DNA of 64,000 nucleotides from Thauera propionica. Its GTDB lineage: Bacteria; Pseudomonadota; Gammaproteobacteria; Burkholderiales; Rhodocyclaceae. The translations under genes were made by a program, and so were the position numbers. Of this stretch, positions 46,988 to 57,758 are shown piece by piece (the first letter of the stretch is position 1; every line of letters starts with the position of its first letter). The notes under the pieces were generated by a model. The model was not told where the DNA came from and searched no databases. It saw only the letters and a list, made by a program, of their open reading frames with translations. The stretch covers positions 1 through 64,000 of the forward strand of contig NZ_NOIH01000026.1 of assembly GCF_002245655.1 (NCBI RefSeq), given 5' to 3'.

Positions 46988-47228
46988 GGGCTGTTCCTCC
47001 CTGTTTGATCAATGGCTCGAAAGCCGTTTTCACCTGTGTTTCGCGCCGGATGCCACTTATCGTTTTTTCTCCCTGCCCATCGTGCGATGGCTGGCGCGAA
47101 GGCCATATTACCGGCATTCGATCAGCAGGCAATAATATTGGGCAGCGAAACGGGAAACACTCGGCGGACGGGCGAGCACAGACGGGCTCAGGCCCCTGAA
47201 AGCCGTGCCCTGAGAGGACCCACTGCGC

Positions 47229-47990
47229 TCAGTGCGCAGCGCTGACGGGAGGAACGAGCTTGACGATGACCAGGGAGATGTTGTCGCCGGCACCGCCCGC
47301 GCGCTCACGCGCCAGGGCAATCAGGCGTTCGGCCGCCTCGCGCGGCGGCAGGGACTGGATGGTCGATGCCAGTTCGGAATCGGTGAAATAGGCCCACAGG
47401 CCGTCGGAGCACAACAGGAAAGCATCGCCGGCATCGGGCGATTCGAGCACGCCGTAGTCGATCCGCGGCTCGCGCTCGCCACCAAGACAGGACAACAGCA
47501 CGTTTCGCTGCGGGTGCCGCAGCGACCCCTGCTCATCGAGACGCCCCTTGCGCATCAGCTCGCCAACGAGAGAATGATCTCCGCTGCGCGACACCGTCTC
47601 GGCGCCACGGAAATGATAGATGCGCGAATCGCCGCAATGCGCCCAGTACGCCTTGCCCTGCTGCATCAGGAAAGTCACGGCCGTGCTGTGCGGATCCTTC
47701 TCGCTGGTGAAGCGTGTGAGCTTGATGACGACATGCGCCTCGTCGATGACGCTGGACAGCAGCTCCTGAGGCGTCTCGTGTCCGGGTGCGTACACCTCGA
47801 GATTCTGCTTGGCGCGCATGATGACCTGCTCGGCAGCCATCGCTCCGCCGCTATGCCCGCCCATGCCGTCGGCAAGGACAGCCAGCATGACGCCAGGGCG
47901 CTTGGGGTGGGCGAACAGTCCGACGCGATCCTGCTGCTCGGCACGGTCCCCGATGTGCGTGGCAACGCAGGTTTCAGCAGAGAATGCCAT
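47229..47990 (-). CDS. PP2C-family Ser/Thr protein phosphatase
   Basis: A 253-residue metal-dependent phosphatase. The metal-binding Asp residues are in VLADGMGGHSGG, LLCSDGLWAY and GAGDNISLVIVK, and the family start ATHIGDRAEQQDRV and HCGDSRIYHF are present. It probably counteracts a Hanks-type kinase, which is not in the window. Related stand-alone phosphatases also serve type VI secretion or envelope stress, but nothing nearby supports this. Divergent from the SulP gene. Confidence 0.9.
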   Translation of the reverse strand: MAFSAETCVATHIGDRAEQQDRVGLFAHPKRPGVMLAVLADGMGGHSGGAMAAEQVIMRAKQNLEVYAPGHETPQELLSSVIDEAHVVIKLTRFTSEKDPHSTAVTFLMQQGKAYWAHCGDSRIYHFRGAETVSRSGDHSLVGELMRKGRLDEQGSLRHPQRNVLLSCLGGEREPRIDYGVLESPDAGDAFLLCSDGLWAYFTDSELASTIQSLPPREAAERLIALARERAGGAGDNISLVIVKLVPPVSAAH

Positions 47991-48191
47991 TGGGAAGAGA
48001 GTGATGACGGTGCCTGAATCATATCAACCGGCGGTGACCGCGGGCAGGCCCCGATGATCCCGCACGCAGCCCGCCTGCAGCCCGGTGTGACGCAGTTCAC
48101 ACTACCACCCAATCTGGGGCGTCAGCGGCCGCTCGAAGGGCATTTGCTACCATGGCGTCCCTGCATCCGCCGCTGCGCCATTCTGCCCCCC

Positions 48192-49898
48192 ATGACCAAG
48201 CGCACCCACCCAGAGCGCGTTTTCCCCGCCCTTGCCTGGCCGCGGCAATGGGCAAACGGCGGGCTGCGTGGCGATCTGCTGGCCGGTCTCACCGTGGCCC
48301 TGGTGCTGATTCCCCAGGCGCTGGCTTATGCCAAGCTTGCCGGGCTGCCGCCCCAGGTCGGCCTCTACGCCGCCCTGCTGCCCGCAGTGGTCGCAGCCCT
48401 GTTCGGCTCCTGCGGCCAGCTGTCGACCGGCCCGGTCGCACTCACCAGTCTGCTTGTCGGTGCCAGCATCCTGCCGCTCGCGGGAGGCAGCCCCGAGCAG
48501 CTGATCCCGCTCGCCCTCCTGCTGGCCCTGATGTCGGGGCTCATCCAGCTCGCCCTCGGCGTACTGCGCCTAGGCTGGCTGCTGAACCTGCTGTCGATGC
48601 CCGTGCTGATGGGCTTCGTGAACGCGGCCGCGCTGATCATCTGCCTGACGCAGATACCGTCGCTGTTCGGCATCACTCTGGCACAAGGCGAGCACCTGGT
48701 GCTGGGCGTGGCGCGCATGCTGACCGACAACCGCAGCCTGCACGCCGCCTCGATGGCCTTCGGCCTCGGCGCACTGGGCGCGCTGCTGCTGCTGAAGCGT
48801 CTCGCGCCGCGCCTGCCGGGCGTACCGATCGTGGTCGCGGCCAGCATCGCGCTGTCGGCGCTCGTCGGGTTCGAAGCCGGCGGCGGCGGGGTGGTCGGCC
48901 AAATTCCTCCGTCGCTGCCAGCACTCAGCCTGCCACCGCTGCGGCCTGACCTGGCGATGACCCTGCTGCCGGCAGCCTTTGTGGTTGCGATGGTCAGCTT
49001 CATGGAAGCGGCATCGAGCGCCAAGCTCATCTCGGGGCGAACGCGCCAGGCCTGGAACCAGGACCAGGAACTGATCGGCCAGGGGCTCAGCAAGGTCGCT
49101 GCCGCCTTCACCAGCGGCATGCCGGTGAGCGCCTCGTTCTCGCGCTCGGCCCTCAACTATGCCAGCGAGGCGAGGACAGGCCTGTCCTCGCTGGTGGCCG
49201 CCGCCGTCGTACTCGTCGCGCTGCTCTACCTCACCCCGCTGCTCTGGCATCTGCCCAAGCCGGTGCTGGCGGCAGTCATCCTGCAGGCCGTCGGCGGGCT
49301 GATCGACCTCAAGGTGTTGCGCCGCGCCTGGCGCGCCCACCGCGACGACGGCTTGGGCGCAATAGTCACCTTCCTCGCCACACTGGCCTTCGCGCCCAAC
49401 ATTCAGAACGGCATCTTCACCGGCCTCTTCCTGACGCTCGCGCTCATGGTCTATCGCAGCATGCGACCGCGCGTTGCGCTGCTCGGCCTGCATCCGGACG
49501 GCACCTACCGCGACCTGCACCGTTTCGGGCTGTCCCACCCGCATCCGCAACTCGTCATCGTGCGCTTTGACAGCCCGCTCACCTTCGTCACCGCCGCCCC
49601 CTTCGAGGACGGCCTTTTGCGCGCCGCACGTGCGCAACAGGACGTACGGGTAGTACTGGTGTCCGCGGCGGGCATCAACGAGATGGACGCCACCGGCCTG
49701 TACACGTTGGCCGGACTGATCGAACGCTTCCACGCACAGGGCCAGTCGATCGCCTTCTGCGGCCTGAAAAAACAGGTCGTCGACGCCATGGAGCGCGACG
49801 GCCTGTGGCCGCGCATCGCCGACGTCGCCGCCTACCGCACCGAACAGCAGGCACTCGATGCGCTGCTGCCGGGGCTGCCTGCCGCGACGCTCGCCTGA
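48192..49898 (+). CDS. SulP family anion transporter with STAS domain
   Basis: A 568-residue SLC26/SulP protein that would carry sulfate, bicarbonate or another small anion. The N-terminal part starts RGDLLAGLTVALVLIPQALAYAKLAGLPPQVGLYA, the SulP signature, and has 12-14 hydrophobic segments to about residue 425. The cytoplasmic STAS domain follows (about 450-560) with VVLVSAAGINEMDATGLYTL where anti-sigma-factor antagonists have the phosphorylatable serine; here Ala-Gly-Ile replaces it. The ATG at 48192 is preferred because 138 upstream bases add no family sequence. Substrate not deducible. Confidence 0.9.
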   Translation: MTKRTHPERVFPALAWPRQWANGGLRGDLLAGLTVALVLIPQALAYAKLAGLPPQVGLYAALLPAVVAALFGSCGQLSTGPVALTSLLVGASILPLAGGSPEQLIPLALLLALMSGLIQLALGVLRLGWLLNLLSMPVLMGFVNAAALIICLTQIPSLFGITLAQGEHLVLGVARMLTDNRSLHAASMAFGLGALGALLLLKRLAPRLPGVPIVVAASIALSALVGFEAGGGGVVGQIPPSLPALSLPPLRPDLAMTLLPAAFVVAMVSFMEAASSAKLISGRTRQAWNQDQELIGQGLSKVAAAFTSGMPVSASFSRSALNYASEARTGLSSLVAAAVVLVALLYLTPLLWHLPKPVLAAVILQAVGGLIDLKVLRRAWRAHRDDGLGAIVTFLATLAFAPNIQNGIFTGLFLTLALMVYRSMRPRVALLGLHPDGTYRDLHRFGLSHPHPQLVIVRFDSPLTFVTAAPFEDGLLRAARAQQDVRVVLVSAAGINEMDATGLYTLAGLIERFHAQGQSIAFCGLKKQVVDAMERDGLWPRIADVAAYRTEQQALDALLPGLPAATLA

Positions 49899-49965
49899 GC
49901 GCTTGCGGAGCGGCTCGAAACCGCTCTTGCCATGGCGGCGAAGAAGCGTATGCTGCTGATTGCCA

Positions 49966-49994
49966 TTGACTTTCGAAGCTTCGCCAGTTAGAGT
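49966..49994 (+). promoter_or_regulatory. promoter of rplU
   Basis: TTGACT (49966-49971), 17-bp spacer, TAGAGT (49989-49994). This is the best sigma-70 match in the window. The spacer contains the 10-bp palindrome CGAAGCTTCG (49974-49983). Confidence 0.75.
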
Positions 49995-50032
49995 GCGCGA
50001 TTCTTTGCAAACCCATCAACTGGAGCAACACC

Positions 50033-50344
50033 ATGTACGCGGTGATAAAAACCGGTGGCAAGCAGTATCGCGTTGCCGCTGGCGAAAAGATCAAGGTAGA
50101 ACAGATACCGGCCGACGTGGGTTCCGAAATCACCATCGACCAGGTTTTCATGGTCGGTGAAGGCGAGTCCGTGAAGATCGGCACGCCGGTGGTCGCCGGA
50201 GCTTCCGTCAAGGCGACCGTGGTTTCGCACGGCCGTCACGACAAGATCAAGATTTTCAAGATGCGCCGCCGCAAGCACTATCAGAAGCATCAGGGGCATC
50301 GTCAGAACTACACCGAGCTTCGCATCGAAGCGATCTCGGCCTAA
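50033..50344 (+). CDS. rplU: 50S ribosomal protein L21
   Basis: 103 residues, equal to E. coli L21. Start [20 protein letters not shown] and C-terminal [21 protein letters not shown] are diagnostic; the basic tail binds 23S rRNA. TGGAGC precedes the ATG. First gene of the rplU-rpmA block; in many bacteria a leader element controls rplU, but none could be recognised in the 38-base leader. Confidence 0.98.
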   Translation: MYAVIKTGGKQYRVAAGEKIKVEQIPADVGSEITIDQVFMVGEGESVKIGTPVVAGASVKATVVSHGRHDKIKIFKMRRRKHYQKHQGHRQNYTELRIEAISA

Positions 50345-50364
50345 GGCGCAGGGGGTAATCCGAC

Positions 50365-50628
50365 ATGGCACACAAAAAAGCTGGCGGTAGTTCGCGTAAC
50401 GGCCGCGACTCGGAATCGAAACGCCTCGGCGTGAAGCGCTACGGTGGCCAGTTCGTGCTCGCCGGCAACATCATCGTTCGCCAGCGCGGTACCGAATACC
50501 ACCCGGGCGACAACGTCGGCATCGGCAAGGACCACACCCTGTTCGCGCTGAAGGATGGCGTCGTGCAGTTCGCGGTCAAGGGCCCGTCGAAGCGCCGCAC
50601 CGTGATCATCGTGCCCGAAGCGGCCTGA
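50365..50628 (+). CDS. rpmA: 50S ribosomal protein L27
   Basis: 87 residues with the N-terminal [21 protein letters not shown] that reaches the peptidyl-transferase centre, and no protease-cleaved extension (such as Firmicutes have). It starts 20 bases after rplU with AGGGGG as ribosome binding site. An intrinsic terminator follows. Confidence 0.98.
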   Translation: MAHKKAGGSSRNGRDSESKRLGVKRYGGQFVLAGNIIVRQRGTEYHPGDNVGIGKDHTLFALKDGVVQFAVKGPSKRRTVIIVPEAA

Positions 50629-50656
50629 TCGCTGGCGCAACGCGCTTTTGCAGTAC

Positions 50657-50686
50657 AAAAGCCCTATCCTTGCGGTAGGGCTTTTT
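50657..50686 (+). terminator. intrinsic terminator after rpmA
   Basis: AAAAGCCCTA (50657-50666) pairs with TAGGGCTTTT (50676-50685), with inner CC/GG pairing, and runs into TTTTT. It lies 27 bases before obgE, so obgE expression needs read-through or its own start. A second palindrome GATCAA-GG-TTGATC (50695-50708) covers the region just before the obgE start. Confidence 0.85.
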
Positions 50687-50706
50687 CATTTTTGGATCAA
50701 GGTTGA

Positions 50707-51900
<1,194 letters not shown>

Positions 51901-51979
51901 CCCGGCGCTCGCCCCCTCGACTGCCGGGGCGTCGCCACACACCGCATTGATCCCTGTTGACCGAAGGTTTGCAGCTCCG

Positions 51980-53095
51980 ATGAGAACCAAGATCCGCAAC
52001 GCCCGCCGCCTCGTCGTCAAGGTCGGCAGCGCACTCGTCACCAACAACGGCGCCGGCCTCGACAAGGACGCGCTCGACGACTGGGCGAGGCAGATCGCCG
52101 CACTGCGGGCGGATGGACGCGAGGTGACGCTGGTGTCGTCCGGCGCCATCGCCGCAGGCATACAGCGCCTGGGATGGAGCAAGCGCCCGCACGAGATGAG
52201 CAAGCTCCAGGCCGCTGCCGCCGTCGGGCAGATGGGGCTGGTCGAGGCGTATGAGAAGGCCTTCTCGCGCCACGGCCTGCACACCGCGCAGATCCTGCTG
52301 ACACACGAGGATCTCGCCGACCGCACCCGCTACCTCAACGCCCGCAGCACGCTTACCACCTTGCTCGAACTGGGCGTCGTGCCGATCATCAACGAGAACG
52401 ATACCGTCGTCACCGACGAGATCAAGTTCGGTGACAACGACACCCTGGGCGCGCTGGTCGCCAACCTGATCGAGGCCGACGCGCTGATCATCCTGACCGA
52501 CCAGCAAGGCCTGTACACCGCCGACCCGCGCAGGGATCCGGCCGCGACACTGATTTCCGAAGGCCGCGCCGAGGACCGCCAGTACGAATCCATGGCAGGC
52601 GGCGCCGGCACGGGCATCAGCAAGGGCGGCATGATCACGAAGATCCGAGCCGCCCAGCGCGCGGCCCGCAGCGGCGCACACACCTGCATCGCCAGCGGGC
52701 GCGAGCAGGATCCGCTGCTGCGCCTCGCTGCCGGCGAGACCATCGGCACGCTGCTCTACGCGACCAGCAGCCCGCTGCAGGCGCGCAAGCAGTGGCTCGC
52801 CGACCATCTCCAGCTCGCGGGCGATCTCGTCATCGACGACGGCGCGGTCGCTGCCCTTAAGAGCGGCCGCAGCCTCCTGCCGGTCGGCGTCGTCGCGGTG
52901 CGCGGCGATTTCGAGCGCGGCGCGGCCGTCGCCTGCCGCACGGCAGACGGCGAGGAAGTGGCGCGCGGCCTGGTCAACTACAGCGCGACCGAATGCCGCC
53001 GCATCGCGCGCAAACCGACCGGGGAAATCGAAACCCTGCTGGGCTACGTCGACGAACCCGAAGTCGTACACCGCGACAACATGGTCGTGCGCTGA
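51980..53095 (+). CDS. proB: glutamate 5-kinase
   Basis: First enzyme of proline synthesis, 371 residues including the C-terminal PUA domain (about 280-371). The kinase domain has [47 protein letters not shown] and the glycine-rich [13 protein letters not shown]. The GATGAG context and the family start fix the ATG at 51980 although the frame is open upstream. obgE-proB adjacency is standard in Betaproteobacteria. proA is not in the window. Confidence 0.96.
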   Translation: MRTKIRNARRLVVKVGSALVTNNGAGLDKDALDDWARQIAALRADGREVTLVSSGAIAAGIQRLGWSKRPHEMSKLQAAAAVGQMGLVEAYEKAFSRHGLHTAQILLTHEDLADRTRYLNARSTLTTLLELGVVPIINENDTVVTDEIKFGDNDTLGALVANLIEADALIILTDQQGLYTADPRRDPAATLISEGRAEDRQYESMAGGAGTGISKGGMITKIRAAQRAARSGAHTCIASGREQDPLLRLAAGETIGTLLYATSSPLQARKQWLADHLQLAGDLVIDDGAVAALKSGRSLLPVGVVAVRGDFERGAAVACRTADGEEVARGLVNYSATECRRIARKPTGEIETLLGYVDEPEVVHRDNMVVR

Positions 53096-53112
53096 ACACG
53101 CGGCTCTGCCGC

Positions 53113-53176
53113 CACCGCACGCTGCGGTGACCAACCGACGTCTGAGGCTCCGCCGCAGCCCGGCCCGCAGCCTCAG
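53113..53176. terminator. hairpins between convergent proB and MMPL genes
   Basis: CACCGCA (53113-53119) pairs with TGCGGTG (53123-53129) and CTGAGGCT (53142-53149) with AGCCTCAG (53169-53176). Neither has a T tract. Their place between convergent genes suggests a role in 3'-end formation. Confidence 0.35.
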
Positions 53177-55479
53177 GCCGACAGGAAGCGGTGCCGCGTT
53201 CTGATCCGCCCCCACAGCACGAGCAGCGCAGGCAGCATCAGCAGTTCCATCAATTGACCCGCCAAGAGGCCGGTCGCGGTCAACAGTCCGAAGTTGGAAG
53301 TCGGGACGAAGCTGGACGTGCCGAGCAGCAGGAACTGCGACACCAGCAGCAGGGAAATCGCCACCACCGCGCGCCCCGAGGCCTCGAAGCTGCGCGCCAC
53401 CGAGAACACGACGCTGCGCCCGCGCTCGCGACGCGCCAGGTAGTTGTGGAAGAGGTGGATGGTGTCATCCACCGTGATGCCCAGCACCACCCCCGCGATC
53501 AGCACGGTTGCCATGTCCAGCGGGATACCGGCGCCCCCCATCAGCGTGAACACGAAGAACAGCGGCGCCAGGTTCGGAATCATGCCGATCACCGCCGCCG
53601 GCAGCGAGCGCCACAGCAGGAACATGATCAGGAAGATCTGGCCGAAGGCGCCCACGAAACTGTGCAACTGGCCGACGACGAGCAGATCCTCCTGGTCGGC
53701 GAACAGGCGGCCGTATCCGGCAAGCTCCCACTGCAGATTCGGATCGTCGACGGTCGCGAGGAGCGCCTCGATCCGGTCGATGACCCCCTGGATCTCGTTC
53801 GCACCATGCACGTTGACGTTGAGCAGGATGCGCATGCGCTGGTATTCGTTGTTCACCAGCTCCTGCAGGTCGCGGCCGTCGTAGATCAGCAGAAGCTGGC
53901 TCAACAGGCGATCGTCGTCGGGCAGGCGGCGAAAGGTCTCATCCTCCTCGTTGAATGCCCAGTGCATCTCCTCGACGATATCCATCATCGACAGGCTGCG
54001 ATCGACCTCGGGAAGGGCCTCGACCTTGGTCTGCAGGGCCTTGATCGCCTGCAGCCGTTTTGCATCCTTGAAGGCGTCGCGCCCCGGCCCATCGATGACG
54101 ATTTCAAGCGCCGTGACGCCCACCAGCGTCCGCTCCACCCTGTCGGTTGACTGGGTCAGCGGATGCGACGCGGTGAAGAACTTCAGCAGATCGGACTCCG
54201 CCTGCACTTTCAACACCAGCGGGATCGCCGCGACCGCCAGCACGACCGCGCCGCCGACCACCCAGCCCGCACGGCGCATGCCGAAGCTCGCCAGCGCATA
54301 GGAAATGCGCTTCGTCCACGCAAAGCCGCCCCCGCTCTTGGGCCAGCGACCGCGGTCGTACTTCACCAGCAGTGGCGGCACGAGGTAGAACACCACGAAG
54401 TAGATGACGACGACGCCGACTGCGCTGATCGCACCGAAAACCTGGATCGGCGGAATCGGCACCAGCACCAGGCTGATCATGCCGGCGGCCGTGGTCAGCA
54501 CGTTGAACATCGCCGGCGAATGCACGCTCTGCAGCGCGAACACCACGCGCTTGGGCCGCCGGAAGCCGGCATCCCGCATGCGCTTGAGTGCCGCGTAGAA
54601 GTGCAGCAGATTGCCGACCGTGTAGGCGGACAGCAGGGTCGGAATCATCGCGGTCACCAGCGTGTACGGCAGCCCGAGGGCCGCGATCAAGCCGACGCAG
54701 GCGATGACCACGGTGCTCATTGCCACCGCCCCGATCACGATCGGCACGATGCGCCCGACCACCCAGTACAGCAGGGCCAGCCCCAGCCCCATCACCAGCG
54801 GCGTGAAGACCAGCGTATCGCGCACCATCGAGCGCAACTCCGCCGCATCGAGCGCCACCGTGCCGGCTACCGCGGTCAGCCGGTCGTCGACCGCCTCCTC
54901 GCCCACCGCATCGTGGAGCGCCCGCTCCACCGACTGGCGCTGGCGGCTCTCCTGCAGCTTGTGCGTGCGCACCACCAAGGCGAGCGCCTTGCCGTCGCGC
55001 GACGCAAGCCAGCCGGGCATGAAGCGGTCGGCCAGCACACGCTGCAAGCGCTCGTCAGGCGTGCCTTCGTCCAGCCGTTCCGGATCGATCAGGGGCTCGA
55101 CGACGAAGCCGTCCGCGCTGCCTGCAATGTGATCGACCCGAGTGACGGAGAACACCCGATCGACATCGGGGTGCGCCTCCATGCGCCCGGCGACGCGGTC
55201 TAGCGCGCCAAGCACCTCTGACGAATAGAGATCGTCGCCCTCGAAAAGGGCAATGAGGATCTCGTCGTTCGGAAACTCCGCCCGCAGTTCGCGTTCCAGC
55301 ACCGTCGCCGGCGCATCCGACGGAAAGTAGAGCTCGGGGGCGTTGTTTAGCTCGAGACGGAGCAGCAGGGCACCGCAGACCAGATGGATGATCAGGATGA
55401 CCGCCATCGCCGGCCGCCGGCGAAGCAGCTGGGGCTGTGTGACGCGCAGCAGGATGCGTTGCAGCCAGGACCTCAGCAT
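53173..55479 (-). CDS. MMPL/RND family transporter
   Basis: A 768-residue inner-membrane permease of the MMPL/HpnN type. One membrane segment near 26-42 is followed by a periplasmic domain (about 43-215), a first bundle of about five segments (216-400), a second periplasmic domain (about 425-620) and a last bundle (620-760) containing DMATVLIAGVVLGITVDDTIHLFHNYL, with the RND-type Asp pair. Relatives export hopanoids, siderophores or lipids. No membrane-fusion protein or TolC is next to it; instead it follows genes for an outer-membrane barrel and a LolA-like protein, which is the usual company of this subclass. Confidence 0.88.
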   Translation of the reverse strand: MLRSWLQRILLRVTQPQLLRRRPAMAVILIIHLVCGALLLRLELNNAPELYFPSDAPATVLERELRAEFPNDEILIALFEGDDLYSSEVLGALDRVAGRMEAHPDVDRVFSVTRVDHIAGSADGFVVEPLIDPERLDEGTPDERLQRVLADRFMPGWLASRDGKALALVVRTHKLQESRQRQSVERALHDAVGEEAVDDRLTAVAGTVALDAAELRSMVRDTLVFTPLVMGLGLALLYWVVGRIVPIVIGAVAMSTVVIACVGLIAALGLPYTLVTAMIPTLLSAYTVGNLLHFYAALKRMRDAGFRRPKRVVFALQSVHSPAMFNVLTTAAGMISLVLVPIPPIQVFGAISAVGVVVIYFVVFYLVPPLLVKYDRGRWPKSGGGFAWTKRISYALASFGMRRAGWVVGGAVVLAVAAIPLVLKVQAESDLLKFFTASHPLTQSTDRVERTLVGVTALEIVIDGPGRDAFKDAKRLQAIKALQTKVEALPEVDRSLSMMDIVEEMHWAFNEEDETFRRLPDDDRLLSQLLLIYDGRDLQELVNNEYQRMRILLNVNVHGANEIQGVIDRIEALLATVDDPNLQWELAGYGRLFADQEDLLVVGQLHSFVGAFGQIFLIMFLLWRSLPAAVIGMIPNLAPLFFVFTLMGGAGIPLDMATVLIAGVVLGITVDDTIHLFHNYLARRERGRSVVFSVARSFEASGRAVVAISLLLVSQFLLLGTSSFVPTSNFGLLTATGLLAGQLMELLMLPALLVLWGRIRTRHRFLSA

Positions 55480-55519
55480 GGACGCGAACCGGTTTCCCTC
55501 ACTCGCTCACCCGGCCGCC

Positions 55520-56782
55520 TCAGAACGACGCCTGCCAGCCCACCGACACGCTGTCGTTGCGCTCGTAGAAGCCGCCCAGGGTCCGCTCGGCGCCACTGAA
55601 CAGGTGAGCCGCGATGAAGATCTCGTGCTGGTCGATGCCGGTATAGGTCAGGCGCGGATTCAGGTAGAAGTCGCGCTTGCCCAACCCCGCCACGAAGCGC
55701 AGGTCGGCCCGCCAGCGACCGAGCGCGAAGGGATGCTCGATCTCGCCCGTGAGGGCGTAAACCTCGGTCCGGTCGAGCACCGCCGCATCGGTCATCACGC
55801 GGTGTGCAGCGAGCTGGAGCGTCAGGCGTGTCTCGCCGTCACCCGGGAACAGCTCCGCGCCGATCACCACGTCGTAGCCGGGCGCCGTGCGGTAGCCGAA
55901 GCTCCGCGTCGTGAGCGGCACGTCACTCGTCCACGCGGCCTCCATGCGCCAGGTGGCGCCGCCGCGCTCGGCCTCCAACTCGGCCCCCACCGTGGTGCTG
56001 TAGGGATGAATCGCCTGCAGCGTGCCGCCCATCAGCTTGTAGTAGGGCTGCGACTGGCGCACGCGCTGGATGCTCAGGCCGTAGTCCAGGCCATCCGCTT
56101 CGCGGGTGAAGCGCAGCCCACCGCCACCGCTGCTGTCGTTGTCGGCCTCGCGAACCCGCACTCCGACAAGGGCCGGGAAGGTCCCGATGCCGAAGATCCG
56201 GCCGCGGCGCACGTCGACCGGGTGCCAAACGCTGTCGCGATGCGGCATCACGGCGTCGTCGAAGGTCGGCAAAAGCACCGCGTCGAGCTTGTAGTCCTCG
56301 CCGAAGTATTCCGCACGCAGCGCCGGCACCGCACGCCGGCGGTCGGGCAGCTTGTCGAGTACGGCACGCGTCAGGTCGGCGCGGCTCATGCGATCGATCG
56401 GCGAGATCTCGTCCACCCGACCCCACATGATGTTCTGCGTGCCGACGGTCAGCCGCAGGTCGTCGCCGCGCCAGCGCAGGTAGTTCTCGGTGTAGTCGCC
56501 CCGCGCACGGGTGAAATCCCGCCCGCCGAACTGCGTCGGCACATCAAGACGCATGCCCAGCGCGTACTCCAGGTCCCCGCTGCCGCCCTTGGCGCTGACC
56601 GCCCCGCGCAGCAGGCCGGCCCCGGATGAGCCCGGATCATCGGAGAATCCCCCCACTTCCAGTCGCAGCGACTCGGCACGCACGCTCAGCCCCTCGGCAT
56701 GCGACTGCGACATCGACGTCAGGCCCAGCGCCAGCACACAGGTCGCAACGGCACGATGCCGCCGTTGAAGCATAAAACGCAT
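55520..56782 (-). CDS. outer-membrane beta-barrel protein, DUF1302-like
   Basis: A 420-residue exported protein. Signal peptide from MRFMLQRRHRAVATCVLALG to SQSHA. The mature chain has alternating short strands with aromatic ends and the segment NIMWGRVDEISPIDRMSR followed by LRAEYFGEDYKLDAV, the pattern of DUF1302/DUF1302-like barrels; it ends in Phe (SVGWQASF), as barrel proteins often do. GGGAG six bases before the ATG at 56782 fixes this start over one 36 bases upstream. It sits between the lipoprotein-sorting gene and the MMPL gene on one strand. Transport substrate unknown. Confidence 0.8.
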   Translation of the reverse strand: MRFMLQRRHRAVATCVLALGLTSMSQSHAEGLSVRAESLRLEVGGFSDDPGSSGAGLLRGAVSAKGGSGDLEYALGMRLDVPTQFGGRDFTRARGDYTENYLRWRGDDLRLTVGTQNIMWGRVDEISPIDRMSRADLTRAVLDKLPDRRRAVPALRAEYFGEDYKLDAVLLPTFDDAVMPHRDSVWHPVDVRRGRIFGIGTFPALVGVRVREADNDSSGGGGLRFTREADGLDYGLSIQRVRQSQPYYKLMGGTLQAIHPYSTTVGAELEAERGGATWRMEAAWTSDVPLTTRSFGYRTAPGYDVVIGAELFPGDGETRLTLQLAAHRVMTDAAVLDRTEVYALTGEIEHPFALGRWRADLRFVAGLGKRDFYLNPRLTYTGIDQHEIFIAAHLFSGAERTLGGFYERNDSVSVGWQASF

Positions 56783-56836
56783 CTCACACTCCCACATTGT
56801 TGTTCTTTGTACCGTCACACCCGAATACCGGCGCCA

Positions 56837-57667
56837 TCAAGGGCGAAACTCACGCTCCATGCGCTCGTCCTCCAGCGCCTTCGAGCTGAACAGACGTTCC
56901 GGCAGGCCCCGGTCGTAGGCGATGCTGCGTACCGTCAGGCGCGTCTGATGCCCGCTCCCCAGGTCGGTAAGCGTACTGTCCATCACGGTCCAGAAACCCT
57001 GAACCTGCTCCTGCCGCTCGACCAGCAGCCGCTTGCTGGGCACCTGCGGATCCTTCTCGAAGAAATCCACCCGCAGTGGAAGATGGGACGCGGGATCGAT
57101 CCAGCTCACGCGCCGCTTGTAGACCGAATTGCCCGCCTCGACCGGCATGCTCTCGAGCACATCGCACTCCACGCCCCCCACTGTTTCGCGGCCAAGCAGA
57201 CGGTGTTCGTCCATGCTCGGTTTGCGGTCGCGCAAGTCCTCGTAGTAGTAGTCGGAGTTCACGAAGCGGCCGCCCTTGCGGTTCGAGTCCACCCGGCGGA
57301 CCCGCTGCATCGCGGGCAGATAGATCCATTGGTTCGACGCCCCATCGGGGGCGTCGATGGTCAGCAGTCCGGTGCCCTCGATATCGGCCGGCTCGGTGAA
57401 GCGGATCAGGGTGGACACCTCGCCACTCGGGGCGCTGCGCCGGTAAAGCAGCATCGATCGCAGCCGTGGGTTCCGCCCCTCCTCCACGAGCGCCATCGTG
57501 ACCGCAGACGTCGCGTCATCGCCGTCGGGGCGGTCATAGACACGCTGGGCCAGCACCATACCGGCCTCGTCGGCCATCGCGGGACCGGCCAGGAGGAATC
57601 CCGACACGACGCACACCAGGACCCGGGCCAGGTGGCGGCCAGACAGCCGGGCTGCTCCAGTCAACAT
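56837..57667 (-). CDS. outer-membrane lipoprotein-sorting protein (LolA-like)
   Basis: A 276-residue periplasmic protein of the family annotated as outer membrane lipoprotein-sorting protein (LolA/LolB-like half-barrel). Signal peptide ends AMADE. Family strings include LRSMLLYRRSAPSGEVSTL, YLPAMQRVRRV, GRFVNSDYYYEDLRD and SWIDPASHLPLRVDFFEKD. GGAGG before the ATG at 57667 supports the start. LolA folds carry acyl chains, so the protein may ferry a lipid or lipoprotein between the MMPL pump and the outer-membrane barrel. First gene of the three-gene cassette (gaps of 54 and 40 bases). Confidence 0.86.
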   Translation of the reverse strand: MLTGAARLSGRHLARVLVCVVSGFLLAGPAMADEAGMVLAQRVYDRPDGDDATSAVTMALVEEGRNPRLRSMLLYRRSAPSGEVSTLIRFTEPADIEGTGLLTIDAPDGASNQWIYLPAMQRVRRVDSNRKGGRFVNSDYYYEDLRDRKPSMDEHRLLGRETVGGVECDVLESMPVEAGNSVYKRRVSWIDPASHLPLRVDFFEKDPQVPSKRLLVERQEQVQGFWTVMDSTLTDLGSGHQTRLTVRSIAYDRGLPERLFSSKALEDERMEREFRP

Positions 57668-57758
57668 GACATCCTCCAGATCAAGCAGCCAGGCCACGCA
57701 CCGGCATGCGAGACGGATTCTAACCCACGCATCCCATGCAGGCTGCCGGATCACCCAT

